From Montifringilla adamsi (lineage: Eukaryota; Chordata; Aves; Passeriformes; Passeridae): DNA of 64,000 nucleotides. The notes under the pieces were generated by a model, which saw nothing but the letters and a program-made list of their open reading frames with translations, did no database searches and had not been told where the DNA came from. The stretch is taken from positions 310,001 to 374,000 of the forward strand of contig JAGGNK010007559.1 in NCBI GenBank assembly GCA_017590115.1, in the 5' to 3' direction. Position numbers and translations under genes: made by a program. Of the stretch, positions 12,561 to 25,473 are shown piece after piece (position 1 is the stretch's first letter; every line of letters starts with the position of its first letter).

Positions 12561-13654
12561 GGGCCTGCGGGTATCCTGCCATTGCCACGAGGATTGGAGC
12601 CACAGCTGCCCCCCTGGAGATGGCCCGGCACCCCTCCAGGCCAGGAGGGGGGCTTTGGGGGAGGACGGGCAGCCCCCAGCCTTACCTGGTGCGGGCAGAG
12701 GGGTACCCCGGAGAAGCCCCTGCAGGCAGCTGCGGGGCCCTGGTAGAGGGCAGGGTGGGAGCAGGGGACAGGCGGCACAGCCACAGACTGCTGCCAGCCC
12801 CACGCTCCCTGATGCACAGGAGATGAGTAGTGCCCTCGCACTGCAGCTGTGGGCGCTGTGCTCGTGGCTGTGTCTGGCACATGCTGTCCTGCCTGCCAGT
12901 GTGACTGCTGCAGTTCAGCTGCCACAAGGGATATGGAGAGAGGGAATGTGCACACGGGAGCGCAGGGCTGGCACAGCTGGTGGGACCACAGCCCAACTGG
13001 AACGCCCCCGCCGCTGGCCACCATGGGGCTGAGCAGAGCTCCGTGCTGCTGGGGGGCCACGGGGCTCCATCGCTGTCCTGCTCCTTGCTGGCCCTTTGCA
13101 TTGCACAGAGCAGCACCCGTCAGCCCCAGGAGCAGTGCTGCAGGATGTGGGGGGTGAGAAAGCACAGCCTGGCAGAGCTACAAGTAGCCCCAGCTACTTG
13201 TGAGGAGAGCTCCCTGAGCATTCACCTGCCCATGGCCTCTGCTGGCTGGGCATAAGCCCAGAGTGCTGATGCCAGTTAGCATCATTAGGCCTTGTTAAGG
13301 TGACGAGCTTTCACTGCTCTGCTGTGCCAGTCTGCCGGAGCCCAATTAGTGTCACATCCAGGAGGCAGCTCCTGCAGGGATGACGGGCACCCTTGGCACA
13401 GCCCTACCCTGGAGCTGCTGTCCAGCTGAGACCGGGCACAGCTCGGCTGTGGAGCCTGCCCCTCTGCAGCTCTCTCTGCACACAGGGCCAGGGGTGCTGG
13501 GCACAGACTGGGTTGAAGACCCCCTTGGCATAGCACCAGGGGCCAAGCCTTGCTACCCTCTCTCAGCTCTGGGGGCTCAGCTCCCAGCCATGAAAAGGGG
13601 GTGCAGCATCTCTCCCCTCCTAAGAGGACAGCAGGCCCTGTGCCACCTTCACTC
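12561..13654. other. Intergenic, no gene recognised
   Basis: Sequence between the CpG island and the SLC25A10 poly(A) signal. I see no conserved exon, repeat family or RNA gene in it. Confidence 0.5.
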
Positions 13655-13660
13655 TTTATT
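13655..13660 (-). terminator. SLC25A10 poly(A) signal AATAAA
   Basis: TTTATT on the plus strand is a canonical AATAAA on the minus strand, about 885 nt downstream of the SLC25A10 stop codon. It is the first canonical hexamer I see in that direction. Confidence 0.65.
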
Positions 13661-14544
13661 ATACATCAAGGTCTCAGATATTCCAGTTCTTTGATTCCTT
13701 GGGGCCAGCACACACAGAGGTGCCATAGCAGAGGGGCTGGTGCTCACAGCCTCCACACACTGGGCAGTGGGGGGGGAGGGGCTGTGAGGAGTGGGGTCTG
13801 CTCAGCCCCAAGGTGAGAGAGGCTGCAGAGTGGTGGTGGGGGATGCCCCCACGGAGACCAGATGCAGTGTGGGGCAGGTGCACTGTGGTAAGCGAGTACT
13901 GGGTCCCCGAGCAGGCGTTAGCAGGCCCTGTTCCCCACTGTCACTGGTATGAGGCACGATCCCTGAAGAGCCCAGCAGCCAGCGGTGCTGAGGAGTTTTG
14001 GCCAAGCAGAAGCAGAGGGTGGGAGGCCAGCAGCAGGGCAGGAGGTCCAAGCTGCACTGGGGTGAGGGAGGAGCACGGGGGCTAAAGGCAGAGGGAGGAC
14101 AGGGCCTCACACGCGCTGCTCCAAGCCCAGCCCCAGAGCTGCAGGGTCAGCAGCCCCCCCCAGCCGCACGGGCTCTGTGACAGAGCCAGGCATCTGATCT
14201 CCCTACTCCCTGAGACAGCACAGTCCTGCTTCTGGGGCACATCAGGGACAAGGCTGAGGGGGGCAAGGACACAACTCGGAGCTAGTAGAGAAGTGGGAAG
14301 ACAGAAACCCCCCCACAAAACCCCCCAGAAGCAGTAATGCAGAGGTGGAGATGCTGAGAATGGGGGTGAGAGGAGGGGCGAGTTTGCAATGCGGGGTTGG
14401 CCACAGGTGCTGGCAAGGCACAGGAGTAGAGTTGAGAGGAGGGGGAATGGCACTGGCCCCAGAGAGCAGAGAGGGGTTCTGGGATCTTAGGCGTGACCCA
14501 CATGCTCACCCCCCTGGGGCAAGGCAGGGTCCAGTCCCCCACAC

Positions 14545-17500
14545 TCAGGTGGTCACTTTGATCCCAAAATATTTGCGCAGCTGCTCCAGGAAGAGAAAGG
14601 TGAGAACAGTCTGAGGAACGAGCCGGACAGCAGCAGGAACGAAGCCCTGGAAGGGGACAGCAAGAAGGGGAAGAATCAGTGTGTGCCTGCCACTGATTGT
14701 GCCAGCAGCCCCACCCTGGCAGCAGCACGAGTGGGCAGGCATTGGTCAGCACAGGCCGGGCTGTGGAGCAGGCGCTGTCACACCATGGCACCACGGTGCA
14801 CACAGGGCTCAGCACCATGTGCCAATCCCTCTGGCACCTGCACTGCTGTTTGGGAGCTCGATGGGTGCAACAGGGCCACAGCTGTGGTGCCTGGGCCCAG
14901 GCTGAGTCCCACTGAGGCCAGGGCTTGCAACACCTCGGGGCCAAGCCTGGGCGGGCAGACAAAGGCCTGATGCAGGAAGCAGCTGGAAGGTTGCACAGCA
15001 GAGCCTGGAAGGTTCCGTGCCCCAGGACTGTTCTGGACCACAACCTCTGCTCCCAGCTCGGCCCAGCCTGCCCACCCCCTGTGCCCCCAGCCAGGTACCT
15101 TGTAGAAGGCAAGTGGTCCGAGCTTGGCAGTTTCCATGGCACAGTGGACGACACCCTGGAGTGAGAGGGTGAGATCAGGCGGGAGGGGCTGGGAGGCAGA
15201 AGCTGGCACACAGAGATGGGAGGACAGGCAGCAGCAAGGTGGGCGACTCACCTGGTACTCCCCGTGGGAGTTCATGAGGCGGGTCTTGAGCACATCCAGG
15301 GGCTGGCACAGGAATGTGGCACACAGGCCCTGCAGAGAGTCAGCCCAGTCAGGAGACCTCTGTGCCAGCACCTGCTGTGGTCACTGGAGAGACTCAGAGC
15401 CACACTGGGACCTCAGGCCGGGAGCCTCCTGGAGCCATGTGCTGAGCCAAGCCCAGAGCAGCAGCTCTGGCAGCCCCAGCCTGGTGCTCTGACCCTGGCT
15501 GCAGGCAAACCCAGCCACAGCGCTGCCCCTGGACCTCGGCCCTACTCACAGCGATGAAGCTGGACAGGAAGTGAGTGAAGACATTGTCTGACAGCAATCC
15601 AGTTGCGAGAACCAGCTGCTTGGCCTGATCATAACAGGAAAGCTGCAGAGACATGGTGAATCAGTGACATGCTCCCCCTTCCTTGCCATACCAGGGACCA
15701 TCCTAGTCCCTATCCCAGTCACCTACTGCCCAGCAGAGCTGTCCTACCTGTCCAACAGTAACAAGGGCCCCGCGGGCTGATGCCACTGATGCTCCTGAGA
15801 AGAGTTTCTTCAGGCCCTCTGTGGACAGACAGATTTGGATCAGCACAGCTCTCTGCCATCACTCAGACTCCATTGCCCCGGGAGTCTCCTTCCATGCCTA
15901 GTCTGTGTCCTCAACTCCTCACACAGCCCTGCTTGAAGCACACCATAGCGAACAGGCTGAAGGAGTAGGGAGTCCTTCAAAACACCACGACTTCCTCCCT
16001 GCCTCTGCTCTGTTCCACCTGCTCCACCCTCCTGTGCTGTTCTGTTGCAGCTCCCAGCAGGTCACCCTTTCCCACCAAGTATGTGCAGGCTGCCAGGCCC
16101 TGCCAGACCTTGCCCAGCCCCTGCCCCAGCCAGACAATGAGGAGATGCCAGACCTTGCGCTCCCCTGGACACCCCCAGCCCCAAGGGCATCCCCCGGCCC
16201 CTTTCCCTGCCCCGGCTGAGCGAACTTCCAGGGTGCCCTGACCCGGCACCTGCTAGGACACCGGAGCAGGCTCACCCACACGGCTGGCACAGCCTCACCT
16301 TCCCGGAGGACACGGTACATGCCATCCAGGGCATGGGAATAACTGGAAGGAGCGAGAGGGGAAGGGGTCAGGGCCCGAGGCTCCCCAGCACGGCGGCAGC
16401 CCCGCCGCTCCCCCGGGCACCGACGGCTCCCGGGGCGGCTCCCGGCCCGGACCCCGGCACCCCCGCTGCGGTGCTCGGGCCCGCCGCCGGTGCGGTGCTG
16501 CCCCCCCGCGGCCGCGCGGACACGACCCCGGTCCCGCCGGTCCCGCCGGTCCCGCCGGTCCCGCCGGTCCCGCAGGCCGCTCCAGGCCTCCCGCCCCTCT
16601 TCCCCAGCGCCCCGAGCCCTGGCCCCTCACTCACTTGCGCCGCTGAGCCGGCGGCTGCTTCATGTCGTTCTGCATCCTGGAAGGCAGAACACCGCAGGTG
16701 AGGGGACAGCCGGTACCCCACTGTTCCCTGCAGCACCGGGGACCCCAGCACAGGGCAGTGGAATCGTCTTGCCCGTTTACAAAGGGCCAAGAAAGTTGCC
16801 TTCAGTCCCACTCCCCCTGAGGGTCACACACAGCTGGGTGCTGTCACCAAAAGGCAGAATAGCTCTGGCCGTCCTGGGCACGGAGCTCCTGGCCCACTGA
16901 GCACGGGGCAGGCTGGCCAGGAGAGATGTCAGGAGAACCCCAGCACTAGCCACCACTCCAAATGCCATCATGCATGGGTCAAAAGCCCAGGTTGTGCAGA
17001 CAGAACTGACCTGACGTTCACCATATCTGCCGGGGTTCCCACAAACCCGCCAGTGGAACCTGTGGCCAAAGAAGAGTTGGGTCAGGGGCTTATCCATCCT
17101 GAGGGAGCCAGGGCCAAGGGCCCCACTGCCTGGCTCACCTCCTACTGCAGCCAAGAGCACTTTCTGGTAGAAGGGGGGAGGCCCCTGGTTGCCCAAGCGG
17201 TTCTTTGCAGTCTCATAGATGCCAAAGCGAGTCAAGGAATATGTCATCTGGATGAGGGGGAAATGAGCAGCTGTGTCCTGGCACAGGGCAGCTGCTCAGC
17301 AGCAGCAGGTGCTGCAGGAGCTCCAGCACTCACCTGCCGGCACAGCGAGGCACTGAGCCCGTTGTAGAGGGCCAGGAAGCCGTCGGTGCGGATCACGTGC
17401 ATCGCCATCCCCGTCATCCGCATCTTCACCTCCTGCTGCGTCTGTAGGTGCACCTGGGGCAGAGTGCAGTGTGTCAGCCCACCCCGGGGCTGGGCAGGGA

Positions 17501-20344
17501 GACAAGGCACTGAACAGGTGTGGATTGGAGCATGTGTCAGGTTAGCAGCACTTGCACAGGAGCCAACAGCAAGAGCTACGGACACCCCACAGCAGACTGG
17601 CCCAGCCTGGCAGGAGGGTGGAGGCAGCGAGGCAGAGAGGAGTGCCCAGGCACCTGCAGCACCTCCCAGGCCCTGCCCTTGACAGCCGGCCCCAAGGTGA
17701 AGGGTGGCACCTGCTCTTCTGGGCCACCTCAGGGTGGAAGGTGTGCGTGAGTGCACCCAACAGGACGTCAGTGAGCAAGTGCCCTCTGTGGAGTTGCTCA
17801 AGGGGATGCAGCTAGGCTGGTGAAATCACAGCCATGCAATGCAGCAGGCCCTCAGAGCCACTTTCCCTCCTCCTCAGTGCAGGAATCACACAGGCAGGAA
17901 GAGAACCTCACAGCTGGCCAGGCGCTCCCTTTCCTGCCTGCAGCAGCCCAAGGCTTCCCACCATCACCAGGGGCAACAGCAGCAGGCACAGAAGCTGGCT
18001 GGGAGAGGGGAGCTGTATGGGCTGATGCTGGAGCATGCTCTGAGCGCTGCAGAGGCCACATGTGGGTCAAAGGCCCCAGGAGATAAGGAGAGCAAAGGGC
18101 TGCTGACAGGGGATCAGGCCACTGCAGAAGCTGTGGCACAGCTGGGTCGTGTGACACTCTGCAGGATGTTGGGAACAGCCAGTGTCTCCCATATGGGGCA
18201 GCAGCAGGGGTACAGGGGCCTGCTTGCAAACCCCACAGGTGGATTTTGGACATCAGGGACCAGAGCCTGTGGCTGTTCACAGCCTGGGGCAGCTGAAGAG
18301 GGCAGGGCAGGCAGAGTCATGCAGGGACATGGTCCACTGCCTGCAGTCCCAGGTCTGCAGGAAGAGCAGGTTGCCATGGGACAGGGTGGCCAGGCTGTGG
18401 TCACTTCTGGTTGCTGCAGGGCCAGCAGCCCCTGGGTGGACAGCAGCTGCACAGAGTGGGCCTAAGGGCACAAGCACTCTGCAGGTGGGCTGGCCAGGGC
18501 CTCTCACGGGGGCCAAAGTCCAGAGGTACAATGAAGTGCCCTTCGTCCCCTCCCCTGCCAGAGCTTGAGGCCCCTTGTGCCTCCCCAGGCCTGGCACCAG
18601 CCTCTGCTGTGGGGGAACACATGGTCAAAGGCAGGTGTGTATTCAATAATCAGCGTGATTATTGATCTGGCAAAAACACTGGCTAGGTTGTGCTGCTCAC
18701 ACTTGCAGGAATGCAGGGGCTGCTCATCCACACAGGACAGCATGGGGATGCAGCCCAAGTGTCTCAGCCATCATGCTGGCTCAGAGACAGAGCTAGAGGC
18801 AGGTGCCAGACTAATTCCCTTTCTTAGCACCTTGCCAGGCACCCCACACAAGCTCCCACGGGCTGGCAGCCACCTCCACTGGGCAGACAGGGCCAGCTGG
18901 GCAAGGCAACAGGCCGAGCACTGGGGAGGTGGCAATGCCTTGCCAGGCCTGGTTCCTCTGCCGGGCCTGTGCCTGGGACATCTTCCTCTCTCTCCGTACG
19001 GTGGGAAGGGGCTGTATGTCCCAGCCTCACCCACAGGCATGGCCCTGGGAAGGGCAAGCCCTGTCCTGGGCTGCCTCTTCCCTCCCCCTCCGCAGCCTGC
19101 TCCGCTGCCAGGCTCGTCGCCACTTGGCTGGCGCACAAGGCTCTGGGCAGCGCTGGCATTTGCCCCATCCGTGGGTGCTGGCAGCACAGGGCTGCGCGCG
19201 GCGCCCTTTGTGCAGGAGCAGGCATGCCAGGTCATCTGCGGCGCCTAGGTGACATCTTGGCCGGAGGGCTCAGAGCCCAGTGGGCCAGTGTCCAACACTG
19301 CCGGCCCCAGAGTCACTGCCTTATCCAGGCAGGGCTGCCCAAGGCACCCTCCACAGTTCCTAGAGCTGGCACCCCGAGCTCTCCGGACCCCTCAGCCACA
19401 CATCTACCCATGCCCCTGTGCAGGGTCTTTGTGACCCCTCAGCCATGCCCCTGCATAGCCACAAATCAGCTCCTCAGATCCGACCCCCAGCAGCTGTTTC
19501 CTCAGTCCTCTACAGCTGTTCTCCTGCTCCCTCCGTTGCTCTGGGACCCTCACAGCCATTCCCTATCCCATCATAACCATTCCAAAACCCTCAGGCCTGC
19601 TTTCCAGAACCCCAGAGCAGCTCCCCATCCCCTCAAAGTTGCTCCAGGACCCTCACAGCCCTCTCCCCTCCTCTGGCAGCCGTTCCCCAGTACCTCAGAG
19701 CCAGTCCTTCAGCTGCTCCGGGATCCTCAGAGCAGCTCCTCATCCCCTCGCAGCCACTCCGGGACTCTCACAGCCACTCCGAGTCCCCCCCAAGCCATTT
19801 CCCATCTCCTCAAAGCTGCTCTGGGACCCTCACAGCCGCACCCCCACAGCCAGGTCCCTCAGAACCGGTCCCGCAGCTGCTCCGGGACCCTCGGAGCGCC
19901 TCCCTACACCTTTACAGCCACTTCCAGTCCCCCAAAGCCACTCCAGGACCCTCAGACCTAGTCCTTGCTCCATCGCAGACTCTCCAGAACCCCTACAGCC
20001 AGTCCCAACTCCCCCTCATCCTCTCACACCCCGTCCGGGACCCTCACAACCGATACCTGCCCCCCTTAACCACCCCCCAAGCCCTCACCACCACCGGCCC
20101 CATAACCGTCCCCTCACAACCACCGGTCCCCCGTAACCGCCTCCCCATCCCCTCACAGCACCGCAATCATTCCCAGCTTCTCACACTCGCCCTCCATCCC
20201 CCCGGACGGCCTCCCCACGCCCCAGGGCCGCCCCTCGGCGTGTCCCCCCTTCACCTTCAGCAGATCCAAGGGGTGCGTGCAGCAGGCAGCCCCGGACGAC
20301 GCGAGGCCGCCGAAGTACCAGCGCGAAACGCGCTGCTCCGCCAT
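14545..20344 (-). CDS. SLC25A10: Mitochondrial dicarboxylate carrier
   Basis: Inner-membrane antiporter exchanging malate or succinate for phosphate and sulphur oxyanions. Eleven coding exons: 20255-20344, 17334-17453, 17139-17247, 17011-17059, 16635-16676, 16299-16342, 15748-15818, 15550-15642, 15252-15329, 15099-15155, 14545-14646. Total 855 nt, 284 aa (human 287). The start is the first ATG, giving MAEQRVSRWYFGGLASSG. All three mitochondrial carrier repeats keep their signature: PLDLLK (repeat 1), PADMVNVR (repeat 2), PLDVLKTR (repeat 3). Other family matches are GLSASLCRQ, RGALVTVGQLSCYDQAKQL and the C-terminus FGIKVTT. Intron 1 is long (2.8 kb) and contains a degenerate repeat block. The order GCGR-SLC25A10-MRPL12-HGS is as in mammals. 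Confidence 0.97.
16530..16576. repeat. CCGGTCCCG nonanucleotide repeat in SLC25A10 intron
   Basis: About five tandem copies of CCGGTCCCG lie in the GC-rich intron between the two smallest SLC25A10 exons. No splice site is included in the unit. Confidence 0.85.
19380..20150. repeat. Degenerate minisatellite in SLC25A10 intron 1
   Basis: A stretch of roughly 770 bp is made of diverged copies of motifs such as GGGACCCTCACAGCC, CAGCTGCTCC and CCATCCCCTCA. Spacing is irregular, so a single unit length cannot be stated. It starts close to SLC25A10 exon 1 and its promoter. Confidence 0.6.
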
Positions 20345-20480
20345 GGGCGCCGCTTCTGCCACAAACCACGCCCTCACCGGGACACGACCACGCCCCCTTC
20401 CGTTAAGCCACGCCCCCTCCCGGTACCGGAAGCGGGTGGGGCCGGCCCGGGGCTCGCATCTCCGAGCCGGCGGCCACCGC
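20345..20480 (-). promoter_or_regulatory. SLC25A10 proximal promoter
   Basis: Immediately upstream of the start codon are repeated CCACGCCC boxes (KLF/SP1-type GC boxes) and a CCGGAAG ETS core near 20425. There is no TATA box. This fits a housekeeping mitochondrial gene. The transcription start itself is not determined. Confidence 0.6.
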
Positions 20481-20844
20481 GGCAACCACAGGCTCCGGAA
20501 TCCCCGTTCCTACCCTACACACATCCCCATTTCCAGCCTGCGGAAGGCTCTTCCCGTTAATAATTAAGGGACTAATTAATGGGGAGGTGAAGCCATCAGC
20601 CCTTCAGCAGAGGGAAGAGGTGCGGGAGCACAGGTACACACGGCAGCGTTACCAGTGTGCACGCACCGAGCGCAGGGACAATCACAGCTCCAGAACACAC
20701 TTTCCCACCCCGCATGCCTCTCCACAACCTGTGGAAGTGTGTTCTTCTCGTTAATAATGAACAGAGGTGAGACATCAGCAAAAGGCACAGTAAGGAGGTG
20801 AGTGATGCGCTGGTACAAACATCCAGTACCTGAAGGGAGCCTAC

Positions 20845-21160
20845 AAGAAAGATGGAGAGAGACTTTTTACAAGAGTGTGTAGTGACAGGACAAGGGGAAA
20901 TGGCTTCAAACTCAGAGTAGGTTTAGATTAGACATTAGGAAGAAATTTTTGTCTGTGAGGGCGGTGAGGCCCTGGCAGAGGCTGCTGTGAAGAGAAGCTG
21001 TGACTGCCCCATCCCTGGGAGTGTTCAAGGCCAGGCTGCACGGGGCTTGGAGCAACCTTGCCTAGTGGAAGGAGCTCCTGCCCATAGCAAGGAGCTGGAA
21101 TGAGATGATCTTTCAAGGTCACTTCCACCCTAAACTAAACCACTCTTGATTCCATGAAAC
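20845..21160 (+). mobile_element. CR1 LINE 3' fragment
   Basis: The segment matches the familiar avian CR1 3' end read on the plus strand: ACAGGACAAGGGGAAATGG, then GTTCAAGGCCAGGCTG, then TAGTGGAAGG, then GAGATGATCTTTCAAGGTC, ending near ATTCCATGA. It is 5'-truncated, as most CR1 copies are, and lies between SLC25A10 and MRPL12. Family recognised from memory. No subfamily assigned. Confidence 0.9.
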
Positions 21161-21377
21161 AGGGAGCACGGGGATAATCGGCACTTGAGAAAGATGAATA
21201 ATTTTACAGGTTTTTTTGGGTATTTATAAGTAGAGTTCATGGTGATGGCAGGAGGTAGCAGCTCTGCCAAACCATACAGCATTCTTTGGGAGAGTGCTCC
21301 CACTGTGCCACGTGCACTCGGAAAGGTCCGGAGCCCGCCTGGGCAGCAGCTGTAGCACCAGTCTCTCCATGGTGACA

Positions 21378-24300
21378 CTACTCCAGAACAACAGTCCCTC
21401 CCGCTGCCTCTAGCGCTGCTTTGATCTTCTCTGCTTCCTCCTTGGAGGCGTTCGCCTTGATCTCCTGCGGAAGGGACTCCACCAGCTTCTTTGCCTGTGA
21501 GAGGGACAAAGTACAGGGCTTGTAAACAGGCTTTCACTAACTGGATTATTGGATTTAGAGCCATGATCCTGACCTCTGCTTAAGCCAACCGTGGAAACTC
21601 ACTGACCAGCACAAACCCCGAGACTTGCACTTGAAGTACGGCACGTCCCACCAGAAGGCATGACCACAAGCAATGACATCTGCTGGGAAACCTCTTCCTT
21701 AAATTCTCCCACCAGGTGCCTGGCGCTGGGCTGGCTCTGCTCAGTGACGATGTTTTGGTTCACATACTTGTGCCAGCAGGAGGGGAGGCCAGTGCAGGGT
21801 GTGGACACAGCTGCACTGCCTAAAACAGAGCTCCAGCACAGACTACTTGACAACACAGTATTCTGACATTTTAGGGACTTTTAAAGCAAAACTACCGCTA
21901 CTAAGCAGCATTGCAATGCTTAAGGCAAGCTGAAAAACTGTTGAGCTAATTTGAAGAATTTAATGCAGTGCTGCTACAGAGAAGGAAGTGAGCCCAGGGG
22001 GACAAGCCTCTGCTGCTCTCACATGCAGCAGCTCTCTGCCACAGCACTGCAGGGGTTTAGCACCCAATGGACTGGCAGAAAGGTTTGTCCTTTTGATTCC
22101 TGCTGGGTTCAATGCCTATGTATCTGTGGTGGAAGAAAAATGCTTTTTTTGCTGGGGTTGAAAGGCACAGATGTGTGAGCAGTGGGGCAGGATTGCCTTT
22201 GCTCACCAGAACAGGATTTGGAGAGGAGCCTGTTCAGGCTCACTGCGATGAGCACGGGCAACACAACACAGGTTATTAATTTCTGAACTCTGCTCAGGAA
22301 GGTGTGACTCCTTTCTAAAGCAGCCCTGGTCAAGAGAAGTAGCTGTTTCTGGTGTTTGGTGGGAAGAAAAGCAGAGCCCAAGCCAGGTGGGACCCATGCA
22401 GCAGCAGCAGTGGGGCAGAGGCAGCAGGCTCCCAGTCCAGCTACAGCCCAGGACTGGTGGTGACAGGGTAAGCATCTGCTGGGCAGCTCCCCATGAGCTT
22501 CCTAAGGTGCAGCCAAGCCTTGGTGCCCTGTGTGCACCTGCCTTATCACACAGCTGCTGCCACAGCACTGATGTTTGGGTCCCACCTGTCCCCAAGGTAA
22601 TAATTGTATGTGCATCCCTCCACACCACCTGCAGCCCTACAGGCCGTGGGCAGATCCACCTGCAAACCTCGTAAAAAACATTCTTACTGGATGGCAGTAA
22701 AGTTTACAATAAAAGGGCTTTGGCTCCACCTTGAACAGAGTCTCTGCAGGCAGAACCTCCACAGCTGTTTGTGTTGTGTGTTTGTGCTTCACCCAACATG
22801 CCAGGCCTGGGTACATCCCACCTGAGTTTAGCTGTAGTAACTGGCACTGCGAACAGCTCATCCAGCAGGTGCCACATGCAAAGCCAAGCTCACTTAGCAT
22901 CAGCTCTCCAGTTAATTATCTGCTGATTGCGTCCATCACAGGGTTTGGTATTTTCATGTTTGCTTGGGACCAATAATAGATGAACAACTTCCAGAGGAAC
23001 CACACTGACAGTGAGGAAATTATCCCCACGAGACAGCCAAACTTGTACCTGTGCCACTGACTTCTCTGCTGGCTTTACAATGCAGCAATGAGAATCGGGG
23101 GGCAGAAGATTATCTGCAAACACTTCTGCTCTCCTGGGCTACAACAGGAGCAGACATTGCAATGCCCAACGCTGGAATACTGGGAAATGCTACTATTGAC
23201 CCCAAGATATGAAAGCATCACCCTGGAGATGTGCAGCACGTTACATGCTTCAGGAGTAGCAGCTTCATCACCCAACATGCTAAGCCCACATCCAAGGTCA
23301 AGGGCCTGAGCTCAGACACTGCCCAGGACTGAGGCCCGTCTCCTCCAAGGACAGAAGCAGCACCACCTATAAAATGAAGAGCCCTAAAAAGAGCTGGAAG
23401 CCTGGATTGCAAGATGTGTGAGTTACAGAGGCTCATTTAACTTCAGAAATACATTGCCTTTGGGAAAGGCAAGCCAAACCCAACTGCAGCAAGGGATGCT
23501 GGCTACTCCTGAGCTCTGCAAGAAAGCTCACACAGAGCAGCTCTCAGGTTTGGAGAAGTTGAGGCCGGCACAGACATCTCTGAGCCTCCTCCTTCATCCC
23601 CCTGCTTCTGACAACGGAAAATGCCAGACGAAGGTGCAACCAAATCCTGCTCCCCACATCTCTGCACTGAGATGCACACAGGCAGGCTGTGCTTCTGAAT
23701 GCATAAATCCAGGCTCCCCTTTGAACAGAGAGCCGAGGCTGCTGGACCTGGGGCTAAACACCAGAGCCTGGGGCAGCAGCTCCTCACCTGCACGAGGTTC
23801 ACTCCAGGCACGAAGTTCTTCACCTCCTTGATCAGCTTCACCTTGTCAGCGGCCTTCAGCTCCGTCAGCCGCACGGTGAAATGAGTTTTCTCTTTCTTGA
23901 GCGGGACCACCTCCTCCTCCTCCTGGAAGCAGCCGGAGCGCGGTGAAGCCCCGCGGCCGAGCCCGCCCCCGCGACCCCCGCGGCCCCGCTCCCGCCCCTC
24001 CCGGAGCGCCCGGTACCTGCGGAGCCGCCTGGGCGGGCAGCAGGGAGGCGGCGGCCGCCGTGGGCATCACCCCCACGTCCGGGATCTTCAGCGTCTCCTG
24101 CGGGAAGAGCAGCGGCACCGGCGGCCGGTCAGGCGGCGCACGCGGCCGGGCCGAGCCGGGCCGGGCCAGGTCAGGCCGGGAAGAGCCGGGCCGAGCCGGG
24201 TCGGGTCAGGCCCCGCACCCACCTTGAGCAGCGCGTTGAGATCGGCCACCTCCAGCAGCGTCAGCCCCGCGATGTCCCGCACCAGCTGCCGCACCTTGGG

Positions 24301-24532
24301 CGAGTACTCCTTGGCGGCCGTGTCCAGCGGCGTCCCGGCCAGCGCCTCCGAGCGCCGCGCGGGGCCGGTGCCGAGCGCCCGCAGCCCGGCGGGGGGCCCN
24401 GCGCGGCGGTGGAACAGGGCAGGCGAGGACACCGAGCGTTCCGCTCCGCCCGCGCTCCCGGCGGGCCCCGCGCCGGCCCCGGCACCGGCGGACAGCCAAC
24501 GGCGACACAGGGGCAGCGCAGCGGTGCGCCAT
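21378..24532 (-). CDS. MRPL12: Mitochondrial ribosomal protein L12 (bL12m)
   Basis: Large-subunit stalk protein of the mitochondrial ribosome that recruits translation factors. Four exons: 24223-24532, 24017-24097, 23788-23925, 21378-21494. The N-terminal stalk-binding part reads [18 protein letters not shown] then [22 protein letters not shown]. The C-terminal L7/L12 domain reads [24 protein letters not shown] then [20 protein letters not shown], ending GGTVVLE. ATG 24532 has a strong context and opens an Arg-rich transit peptide ([17 protein letters not shown]). The placeholder n at 24400 breaks that frame. Without it, exon 1 is exactly 103 codons and the protein 214 aa (human 198). With the n kept, only a GTG at 24432 opens the conserved frame, which I think is an artefact. 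Intron 3 is long (2.3 kb) with nothing recognisable. Confidence 0.95.
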
Positions 24533-25041
24533 GGGAGATGTAGGCCAGACCGGGCCGACGGGAAAGCGAAATCAATCGTGATAAATCTATTTATCGTTTC
24601 TAAATAGGAGTAGAAAAAATTTCATGTCTGAAGGAACAGAAATCGCTTCCTCTCTGGAATGTTTGGAAGGAGAATTGGTTAGATTTCTACACTGTATAGC
24701 ATGGCTAACGGTAAAATTGAAGCATAATGAAGGCAAATTAAACAAAGTCTGAAAGCCTTCTCATTTTACCTGTTTGACTTTCACTAATTGCAGTAATACA
24801 TTCTAATGCTGCATAAAGCTTAATAATTTAGGACTATGCATCTACAGCACAGAAACATTCTAGACACTGTAAGAAGAGAATTTATGTGGCCAAAGCTCAG
24901 TCTGAGCTGAAGCTGGCCGTACTGCGGGTGGAGTGCGCCGGGATCTGCCCCCGCAGCTGCTGCCACCCTCGGCAAACACTTGCCCCGTTGGCGAGGGATC
25001 CAGCCCAGCCCAGCACAGGAGCCCGCAGTTCGTTCCAACAC
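24533..25041. other. Short intergenic region: MRPL12 promoter side and AT-rich block
   Basis: The first 60 bp upstream of the MRPL12 ATG must contain its promoter. After that the sequence turns abruptly AT-rich (about 24570-24890) for this window, then returns to GC-rich near the HGS 3' end. I see no exon or repeat family in it. Confidence 0.55.
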
Positions 25042-25047
25042 TTTATT
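25042..25047 (-). terminator. HGS poly(A) signal AATAAA
   Basis: TTTATT on the plus strand, AATAAA on the minus strand, about 430 nt beyond the HGS stop codon. It ends the HGS transcript only about 510 bp before the MRPL12 start codon. Confidence 0.8.
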
Positions 25048-25473
25048 GTCACCGATAGCGCTCGGCCTCCGCCGGGACGGGGACAGGCCCGGCCAGCGAA
25101 GGGCCGGGGCCGTGAGGGCGCTGCAGGGAGCGGGGCACAGCAGGGACGGGGCACAGCTGGCACCGGGAGCGGGCAGGAGCGCTGCGCCCTCGGGACCCGT
25201 GCCACGAGCCCCGGGACAACGACAGGGACAGGCCGAGCTCCCGCCCGGCCCCGGGGCCGCCAGCTGCTGGGGGAGGGTGGGTGAGCCGGGGCTGCTGCCC
25301 CGGGCTGCAGGGCGTGGGGGGCTGCACCCCTGCCCCTTGGTCCCCAAAGCAGGCAGTAGGAGCCTCTGGCCCCACCGCCCCTGGGGCACGGGGCCGGGGG
25401 GCAGGACGAGTAGTCGAAGTACAGAGTGATTTCGGATGAAGAGTAGTGTTACACTGGAGCCCTGTGCCCACGG

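Noticed and set aside
11410..12603. 397-codon minus-strand open frame in the CpG island
   Set aside because: Ala/Gly/Arg/Pro-rich composition expected from GC-rich DNA and no recognisable domain. Equally long frames exist on the opposite strand.
24088..24432. GTG start at 24432 for MRPL12
   Set aside because: Non-ATG start with no support. Removing the placeholder n joins the conserved frame to a well-placed ATG at 24532 with a transit-like peptide.
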